Positions 58,131 to 64,000 of a stretch of 64,000 bases of DNA are shown here, one piece after another (the first letter of the stretch is position 1; each line of letters starts with the position of its first letter). The notes under the pieces were generated by a model that was given only the letters and a program-made list of their open reading frames with translations, ran no database searches and was not told the origin of the DNA. This stretch comes from Sycobia sp. Sy_11 (lineage: Eukaryota; Arthropoda; Insecta; Hymenoptera; Epichrysomallidae). A program made the position numbers and the translations under genes. Location: the NCBI GenBank assembly GCA_018907035.1, contig JACCIC010000135.1, forward strand, positions 1,109,001 to 1,173,000, read 5' to 3'.

Positions 58131-58896
58131 TAGCATTAATAACAGATACAAATATTTATTTATTTTTATAATTTTCAATTAATAAATAAATTAATCACAT
58201 TTAGTTTCTCTGGGGATTTTCTTCTATTTATTAGTTATAACAAGCATGTACAAATAACAAAATATGTCATAGAAATAAGTCTACAATGAAAAAAAATTTT
58301 ATACATTTAAATAAATGGTTTACTGATATACCATTAATTAACCATTTACTCAAAATAAGTAATTTATACATATAGAATACTGCAACTTTTATTTAAATAC
58401 TGTAAATATTTTTTTGATATATTAGAACTGAAAATTTAAACAAAATATAAAATTCAACTATAGTATATTAATAATAATATATTTGTATTGTACGAAACGC
58501 AATGGAAGTACATGTTCAACGCAAACAATCTGCCGTTCAAGCTTTAGATATCCCGATCAGAATGTTAATTAGGGTTATTATCAGGACTTAATCCTAATAA
58601 ATCGAGATTGTTTAACTGGTTAATAAGTCAGTTACATTTACTATCTCAAGCAAAGCTGAGACAATTGATAAACTCTGAACCATGGTTGATATACTCTTCA
58701 GCACTAAAAATCTTAATTTTAAAAATTACTTACACAACTAAGGCATACTTTACTTTATACAAAAGTATAAAATAAGGCAACTATGATGTATTAAAAATTC
58801 TAATCATTTAAAAGTATTTGTAACGTAAAAAATATTTTTTTCTATTCAAATAAACCTAACTGTAAACAGACGATTCTTTCAAAATTACAAAATGTG
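58131..58896. other. AT-rich; copy 2 of dispersed repeat at 58348-58480
   Basis: CTCAAAATAAGTAATTTATA and ATACTGTAAATATTTTTTTG align with 56402-56620. The rest is unassigned AT-rich sequence. Confidence 0.5.
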
Positions 58897-58915
58897 TGTG
58901 TGTGTGTGTGTGTGT

Positions 58916-59752
58916 GTTTTTTTTTTTTTATTAGGCGTAGTGGATTTTATTGCACTAGTGGCCTCTCGAAACCAGCATCCCGCCGGAACTATCCGGGAAT
59001 ATTACTTCGGCGGGGCTGTTAGTTAGCCTATACGACTCCTCTTCTTATGACACTATCCTACGTCCCCCATCCACACAGGTGATCAGGGGTTCGGTGTTCG
59101 TCCTCTGTATCTTAAAATAGGATCAGTTGGCCTGGTTCATCCTGGGCCATTCGCCTAGTTCTATCGGCATATCTAAGTTTGGCCATCACCTCTTTTGCGA
59201 AACTGGCTACTGCCTTCCAGTTTTCAGAAGATTCCAGCATTATTGATAGGATGCTCTCTGGTCTTATTGGCTTATTGATGATGTTCATCAAGTGCTCACG
59301 TTGTGTTCTAAAACGAGGGCAGCTCACCAATATATGCTCAGCATCCTCGACCAAAGTCGGACAGATGGGGCAGAGATCATTATTATCCAGGTGAAAGCGG
59401 TGGAAATAGGACCTAAAACAACCATGTCCAGTCAACAATTGAGTTAGGTGGAAATCTAATTCCCCGTGTTTCCTGTTGATCCATCTGTGTATGTCTGGGA
59501 GGATACGATAAGTCCATCGGCCTTTGCTAGAATCGGTCCATCGTTTTTGCCATATTTCTATAGAACGATGACGTTCCACATTTTTAGCACCTTGTAGGGA
59601 ATCCACTGCGGCCTTACATATGTTATGCAGCCTAGCCAGTTCATCTGCAGCTAAATCGAAAGGAAGAATTCCGGCAAGTACCTCAGCTGCGTCGGTGGAT
59701 ACCGTCCTGTAACCACTAATAATACGTATACAGGAGCGACGACGGGTCGCAA
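58916..59752 (-). mobile_element. R1-clade element, 5'-truncated copy inside (GT)n
   Basis: Same family as 49.0-53.2 kb. It covers only the end of ORF2 (for example LTQLLTGHGCFRSYFHRFHL and NNDLCPICPTLVEDAEHILV) and the 3' UTR. Frame 59606-59112 is open. GT tracts border both sides (58898-58918 and 59752-59769), as expected for insertion into a (CA)n microsatellite with 5' truncation. A poly(A) of about 13 lies at the 3' end. Confidence 0.88.
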
Positions 59753-59769
59753 TGTGTGTGTGTGTGTGT

Positions 59770-60797
59770 TAACTACACCTAATCGCATACACGCAAGACT
59801 TCGACACTGCACGATTCACTGATGCGATTATGCATCAGCCGTATTACCGTAGTAACCACTCAATGTTACCTTCTCTCGTGTATATTTTTTACGCTTTTCG
59901 CTCGTCATATGTTTTTAAAAAAGGTTAATGTCAAAATTAAATCGCTGCAATCAATCTTCAAAAGTTTAAAGAAAACTCGGGAAGGCGCAGTTTAGATGTT
60001 ATTACACCACATTGCAGGCATTTGCAGCGTCAAAATTGTTCCATTTGAAGGTAACCGTAGACACCCTCATTTTATGGCTTCTGTAGGGTTGGAGTCGAGA
60101 TCGTTTCTAATATAGCGATCGAAGATACAAAGAGAAAGTGGAAACTGGCTCTTTTCTCCATAGGATTGATCTGCCGCAGACCCGCTGAACTACTGCATGG
60201 GTTTCGGCTGCGATCTCTACACTTAGTCATCCTCTTCAAAATATGTAAACTGCTCATATGCGCAGAACTAACGCTCTTTGTGATGAAATTTAGAACTGCG
60301 ATTACCCGGTCTTATGTAGAAAAAAGCGTTTTCTTTCCTTATACTTCGCTCTGCCATATTAATATCGACTATTTCACGACAAACCTGACAAACAGTTGGT
60401 GAAAAAACATAATACAAAAAGTACTATTTGCACAATTTTAAATGTGTAGAATCAAGAACTTTTTTAGTAGCAAAATCTTTTTTTTTTATACGATCTTAGA
60501 AACTCGTACATTATAATAAAAACAATTATAACTAAGAAGCAAATACTAACCAATTTCGCTTTTTGCCTACAGACAGAATTATGTGGAAAATATGTTACAA
60601 TAAATTGTAATTTTCCTTTTGTGTTAATATAAACAAACTTTTATACTTTAGATAATGAATTATAGAAGCTTCATATAGAATGAACTTATAGAAATTATAT
60701 TAATCTCTAATATGACAATATAAATTTTAAGATAAAATTATAAAGAAAATGCTGTTGTTTTGGGACACGTATATCTAATAAATATTAAAAAAGTTAC
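59770..60797. other. helicase intron 5, left of exon 5; no gene recognised
   Basis: Non-TE-like AT-rich sequence apart from a mixed block at 59990-60400. Minus- and plus-strand frames there show no known motif. Confidence 0.45.
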
Positions 60798-60977
60798 TTT
60801 TGCTATTTTAGAGTAATTTAAGCCAAGAGATTCAACAATGAATTCCTTTAGATGAGTCAATGAATCCGATAGCAAGTCAGTGAACCATACATCATAAAAT
60901 AAATTTGATCTGAAAATTGGGATGGAAAATTCGATGGCATCAGACATTTTGAATAATTTAAAAATATCTTCTTTGAC
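60798..60977 (-). CDS. RecQ5-like helicase exon 5 (LFYDV segment)
   Basis: The acceptor is TTTTATAG| before 60977 and the donor is GCAAAA|GTAACT after 60798; 60 codons in phase 0. It encodes VKEDIFKLF, then FRSNLFYDVWFTDLLSD and LKEFIVESLGL. RecQ5 has the equivalent VQEDVFAAL, FRANLFYDVQFKELISD and LKDFCLKALG in the same order and spacing. This exon gives the best evidence for RecQ5 rather than RecQ1, BLM or WRN. It is followed by a 20.4-kb intron. Confidence 0.86.
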
Positions 60978-61173
60978 CTATAAAATAAAACTGTTTTATA
61001 AAACAACATAATAAAATTTTATTGTAATATCTTCAAATATACTATAACAAAACTATTTTAAAACTATCAATACAAACTAAGATATCATGTAATATTAATT
61101 TTTGCATAAATTATTTGAAGTGAATGTTTTAAAAGTTACTTAAATAACTACAATTAGATCAATATTCAAATAC

Positions 61174-61347
61174 CGCTTTGGTAGATGTTGATGTTAGGAC
61201 TATTATTGGTACATTTGGACAAGTTTGTCTAAGATTAATAAGCTTTCTATAATCTTTTCGATAATTATGACTCCATGGACTAATATAATGCGCTTCATCA
61301 ATAGCAAAATAAAGCAATACATTAGGGTTTACTTTCATTAATATGAA
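61174..61347 (-). CDS. RecQ5-like helicase exon 4 (motif II DEAH, motif III)
   Basis: The acceptor is TTGTTTAG| before 61347 and the donor is AAAGCG|GTATTT after 61174; 58 codons in phase 0. It contains FAIDEAHYISPWSHNYR, the DEAH box followed by the aromatic-rich loop, whose usual RecQ form is VDEAHCVSQWGHDFR. It also contains IIVLTSTST, the motif III position, normally LTATAT. The catalytic DEAH is intact. The loop has Q to P, G to S and D to N changes, and motif III has Ala to Ser at both variable sites. These are conservative but unusual in this family. Confidence 0.87.
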
Positions 61348-61410
61348 CTAAACAAAACAATAAAAATTTAAAAGAAAAATTCAAGAGTTAATTAAGTCAA
61401 TTAAATCTAC

Positions 61411-61575
61411 CTGAAAATGAGATGTATTACACTGTTCAGGTGTTATAAACAATAGTTTCATTTTTGGATCCTTTGATATCATTTCATTTTTTATATATGC
61501 TTCAATGTGTTTAGACGTAAAAGTATTCCAGCTATATGCTTTAATTTTTTTATTCTTTAAATAATCTACTTGACT
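61411..61575 (-). CDS. RecQ5-like helicase exon 3 (motif Ia-II spacer)
   Basis: The acceptor is TGTACAG| before 61575 and the donor is TTTCAG|GTAGAT after 61411. It encodes 55 codons in phase 0, starting SQVDYLKNKKIKAYSWN and including LLFITPEQCNTSHFQ. This matches the RecQ5 region DQVDHLLTL... ILYITPE, in which the ITPE element precedes the DEAH box. A shorter reading from an internal Met is also open, but the splice signals and phase support the exon as given. Confidence 0.85.
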
Positions 61576-61850
61576 CTGTACATAAAAAGTCATATTAATA
61601 AATATAAAAATACTTAAACCAAATTTTATAAACAAAGAGAAATTTGATATCTTTTTTTTAAATTTATTCACAGGATTACAATAAAATGCTTGATACAAGA
61701 ATCATATGGATTTCCTGAATTGTACTGGTTAATATGATTATATATTCATTGCTTATCTTAATAAAATCAATTTTTTACAACAATCATATCAAACTTCTTT
61801 CTGTATATCAATCGTAGTTTTAGAAAAAAAGATATGTAATTATTAAATAC

Positions 61851-61975
61851 CTTTGCATGTGCTATTGTAGGTGAAATTACAACAGCAAATGAATTAGTTG
61901 TTGCTACTACTGGTAGTTGAAAACACAGTGATTTTCCTGATCCGCTAGGCATGCAGACATAAATATCTTTAATAC
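61851..61975 (-). CDS. RecQ5-like helicase exon 2 (motif I, Walker A)
   Basis: The acceptor is ATTAG| before 61975 and the donor is AAG|GTATTT after 61851. The first two bases complete the Gly codon from exon 1. The exon then encodes VCMPSGSGKSLCFQLP, the RecQ Walker A segment (usual form MPTGAGKSLCYQLP), followed by VVISPTIAHAK, equivalent to the motif Ia stretch VVSPLIAL. The GSGKS nucleotide-binding lysine is intact. Length is 125 bp, restoring phase 0. Immediately downstream is a 275-bp AT-rich intron. Confidence 0.87.
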
Positions 61976-62099
61976 CTAATTAACAAATATTCACAAATTA
62001 TTAAATATAATTAAAATACGCAAATCTAATTCAATAAATACTAAAAATTAATTAAATTCCATCCAAAACAAGTATTTCAATTTGAAAAAAAAATTTAAC

Positions 62100-62199
62100 C
62101 TTCATATATTGCTTCGATTGCTTTCTTTTGTAAAGAACTTTTGAAGTCATCATAACCAAATTTACTTATTAATGTATTTAGTAGTATATCATTATTCAT
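62100..62199 (-). CDS. RecQ5-like helicase exon 1 (start codon)
   Basis: The ATG at 62199-62197 begins MNNDILLNTLISKFGYDDF, and the exon ends in the codons for IYE plus one base of a Gly codon. RecQ5 proteins open the same way, with a short segment before the Walker A exon that ends in a lysine- or glutamate-glycine pair. The donor is G|GTTAAA at 62099. Exon length is 100 bp, leaving phase 1, which fits the next exon exactly. No other ATG competes nearby, so this start is preferred. Confidence 0.82.
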
Positions 62200-63460
62200 T
62201 TTTAAATAACAGAAATTAATCTAAAAACTATAATATACATGCAAATATTTATATTTTATAAATGTAATAGAGAGGATCCAAGACAATACTGTTAAAGTAG
62301 TCATGTGTAGAAGCTGGTAGAAGAATGTTTAATTGCAATCTTTCTAAACAGTTAGCAATTCTCTCCCTGGACGGCGTACTGTTTTCCCCTAAAATACCTC
62401 TAGGAATTGCTCTAATAAAAATCTCTAGATATAATATAAAAACATTCTATATAGAAATCCCAATATTGAAATTCAAATGAATTTTAAAATAATAAATTTA
62501 GTTATACCAACGAAGATAGACGGTTATAGAAGCGCAAAGCCCATAGGCACGCGAGTAACTACTGTCGGGGAACATTGATAATTAGTAATGTTTCCCGAAA
62601 TCCAGATGGCGCTCATACAAGTACGCGGGTAACTACTGTCGGGGAACATTGATAATTAGTAATGTTCCCCGAAATCCAGGTGGCGCTCATACAAGTACCC
62701 CAGTTCCCCGGCCGTAACCGCCATTTATGAAATTTATATGCAGGATGTGCAATTCTAATAATGAATAAATTCTGCAAAAATAGCTCCTGTATAGCCCAAC
62801 CAATATTGAATAAAAAAAATTATTTAATTATTAAAATGTGAATGTATTATCTTCACTGTTATTAATATCTACTTTGTAAATAATAAAATACATGTCCCTG
62901 ATGAAAATGGGTTGTTAACATTAATTCAAATTCTTTGAAAATTTTTTTATTTCCCTTGACGCTTTTCATTCCGAAATTTTATATTAAAGTTTATCCAAAA
63001 ATAATTGAAATAATGAACTTTAATTTTTTTAATTAATTTTTGTTTTCATAAACTCGCAAGAAAATTTTAACAGTCTATTAAAATAAAATTAATTACAGTC
63101 ACTCAAGTTTATTAATTTAAGTATGATTAAATAATTTTTAATTAAAAATTTTAGAATTATGATACGTTGTGGAGATGAAATAAATTTTCAATAAATTGGA
63201 ATTAACCTTATTAATACATTTTCAAAAGGTATGACATATAATCTTTCGTTTTATATATATATATATATATACATGTAATGCATATAAATCAGCTGTTAAT
63301 AAAAAAAGCGCGAACAGTATGTTAAATTATTAATGTATAGTGAAGTATCTATTGTAGCATTTGCATAGTATTTTAGAAAAGTATTTTATTTTAATTATTC
63401 GTAGCATATTATGTCTGATACGTAATTGATAAATTTATCCATATAATATAAGAATAAATC
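62200..63460. other. intergenic region between divergent RecQ5-like and THAP starts
   Basis: AT-rich, about 1.26 kb, no ORF of note. It holds a 74-bp tandem duplication at 62551-62698 and a short (TA)n run near 63254. Because the two flanking first exons point away from each other, this could be a shared promoter region. No TATA box or initiator could be assigned with confidence. Confidence 0.5.
62551..62698. repeat. 74-bp tandem duplication with internal palindrome
   Basis: Two units, 62551-62624 and 62625-62698, differ at only a few bases. Each contains GTAACTACTGTC followed by an inverted repeat, CGGGGAACATT and AATGTTCCCCG around a 10-nt AT-rich centre. The right arm is perfect in unit 2 and has one mismatch (TTTCCCG) in unit 1. 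GC content is higher than in the surroundings. Position between two divergent first exons suggests a regulatory role, but a TE fragment is equally possible. Confidence 0.75.
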
Positions 63461-63560
63461 ATGCCTGTCCGTCAACTCTGTGCTTATTATAATTGCCAAA
63501 ACTCAAAAAAAAAAAGGATCCATTTTTATTGTTTCATCGATTCCCGAAAAATACCGAAAG
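63461..63560 (+). CDS. THAP-domain protein, first exon with a homopolymer frame break
   Basis: The ATG at 63461 opens MPVRQLCAYYNCQNS, the C-x4-C start of a THAP zinc finger, a DNA-binding fold found in host regulators and P-element-type transposases. After an 11-A run (63504-63514) the frame shifts by one. The other frame then reads FLLFHRFPKNTER, the highly typical THAP core (consensus SFHRFPKN). The exon ends CGAAAG|GTTAGT at 63560, a splice site position common in THAP genes. The A run is one base short, or two too long, for a continuous frame, so this is either a pseudogene or a sequencing error. No second exon with the C-x2-H pair was seen before 64000. Confidence 0.6.
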
Positions 63561-64000
63561 GTTAGTTTTGTTTTATAATGTTAAAAGAATTACGTATTGT
63601 TTCGAATATCACTAGAATTCGCTCAAAGTTTATCTGGATAAAATATTTCCAACGTTTCTCCTATATTTTTTCTACGATTTTAAGTTCAGGCAAATTAGGT
63701 AAAACATGTGCGAATTGCCATTGAAATATCAATTTTTTTTCATAAAATTCTAGATCAGGAAGCGTGTAATAAAAGCATAAATTGTCGGGTTCATAATAAA
63801 CCGGGAACAGGTTTAATTATTACATAATATTAAGAAAAGCCTTTTTTTCTATTTTATTAATAGTTTGCAAACTATGAATTGTATCAAAAACTGTTAACCG
63901 TTTTCTATAAGTTGTGCAGGTCATAATTCTGAACATATGCAAGTACTTTAATTTAATTAATTAAATTACTTTATTTAATTAATTTATTTAATGTTAATAA
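63561..64000. other. AT-rich sequence after THAP exon, no gene seen
   Basis: Probably intron if the THAP gene is real. I see no exon with a Trp and C-x2-H arrangement and no recognisable repeat. Confidence 0.4.

Larger units (their letters stand above)
11497..62199 (-). other. RecQ5-type DNA helicase gene, seven exons seen, 3' end missing
   Basis: Seven minus-strand exons join in phase into about 320 codons. Each internal boundary has an AG acceptor and GT donor, and coding lengths are 100, 125, 165, 174, 180, 106 and 112 bp. The product carries RecQ superfamily-2 helicase motifs in order: Walker A, DEAH, motif III, the LFYDV segment typical of RecQ5, motif IV and motif V. RecQ5 enzymes are ATP-driven 3'-5' DNA helicases acting in the nucleus on recombination intermediates. 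Introns 1-4 are 63-275 bp; introns 5 (40447-60797) and 6 (11609-40340) are about 20.4 and 28.7 kb and full of transposons. No motif VI exon was recognised below 11497, so the gene probably continues outside the window. Unusual residues (LTSTST, no YHAGL) leave open a fast-evolving paralogue or a decaying copy. Family assignment is firm; activity is unknown. Confidence 0.85.

Noticed and set aside
49229..59606. The two R1 ORF2 ends as separate host genes
   Set aside because: They are near-identical copies with the same 3' end and (CA)n flank, so they are one retroelement family.
60072..60402. Overlapping ORFs of 61 and 78 codons in intron 5 near exon 5
   Set aside because: Checked as possible helicase exons; neither carries motif IV or fits the phase, while 40341-40446 does.

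Overview
This is a eukaryotic, AT-rich, intron-bearing window, almost certainly from an insect. The mix of mariner, R1-clade, Penelope-like, gypsy and copia elements with long (TA)n and (CT)n tracts would fit an ant or another hymenopteran; that taxonomic guess is inference. Nothing bacterial is present: no operons, Shine-Dalgarno sites or CRISPR arrays. Most of the 64 kb is transposable-element (TE) debris of several ages.

The main non-TE feature is a split helicase gene on the minus strand. Five compact exons (62199 down to 60798) encode the start and motifs I to III of a RecQ5-type DNA helicase. The reading frame resumes in phase at 40446-40341 (motif IV) and at 11608-11497 (motif V). All seven exons have AG/GT boundaries and matching phases. 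They define one gene of at least 50.7 kb, with introns 5 and 6 of about 20.4 and 28.7 kb packed with TEs. Motif VI and the C-terminus were not found and probably lie left of position 1. A divergent THAP-domain first exon (63461, plus strand) starts 1.26 kb from the helicase start. A 74-bp tandem duplication carrying a palindrome lies between them.

Layout. 1-700: gypsy pol fragment. 1.8-2.4 kb: Mutator-like protein remnant. 3.4-3.8 kb: diverged tandem repeat. 5-9.5 kb: gypsy element with gag, protease and RT, collapsed into its 3' LTR. 9.5-10.4 kb: mariner. 11.5 kb: helicase exon 7. 11.8-13.1 kb: a second mariner with both TIRs. 15.4-16.4 kb: DNA transposon with a DUF4817-like ORF. 20.6-21.6 kb: R1-clade ORF1 next to (ATAC)n. 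22-23.4 kb: copia integrase remnant. 24.6-30 kb: LTR-like blocks and a copia element at (TA)n tracts. 31-45 kb: many mariner fragments, a long-TIR mariner derivative and a Penelope palindrome, with helicase exon 6 among them. 46-48.7 kb: ORF1-like remnant, Penelope fragment and a 60-bp coding-like minisatellite. 49-53.2 kb: near full-length R1-clade element. 54-56.4 kb: Penelope copy with a GIY-YIG ORF inserted in a mariner. 57-58.1 kb: foldback element. 58.9-59.8 kb: truncated R1 copy in (GT)n. 60.8-62.2 kb: helicase exons 1-5. 63.5 kb: THAP exon. A tRNA-like SINE family occurs at 14.9, 21.9 and 45.4 kb.

The host genes probably share only the intergenic region at 62.2-63.5 kb. The TE genes are nearly all broken and look like passengers in the helicase introns. 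All family assignments come from reading motifs by eye; no database search was run.
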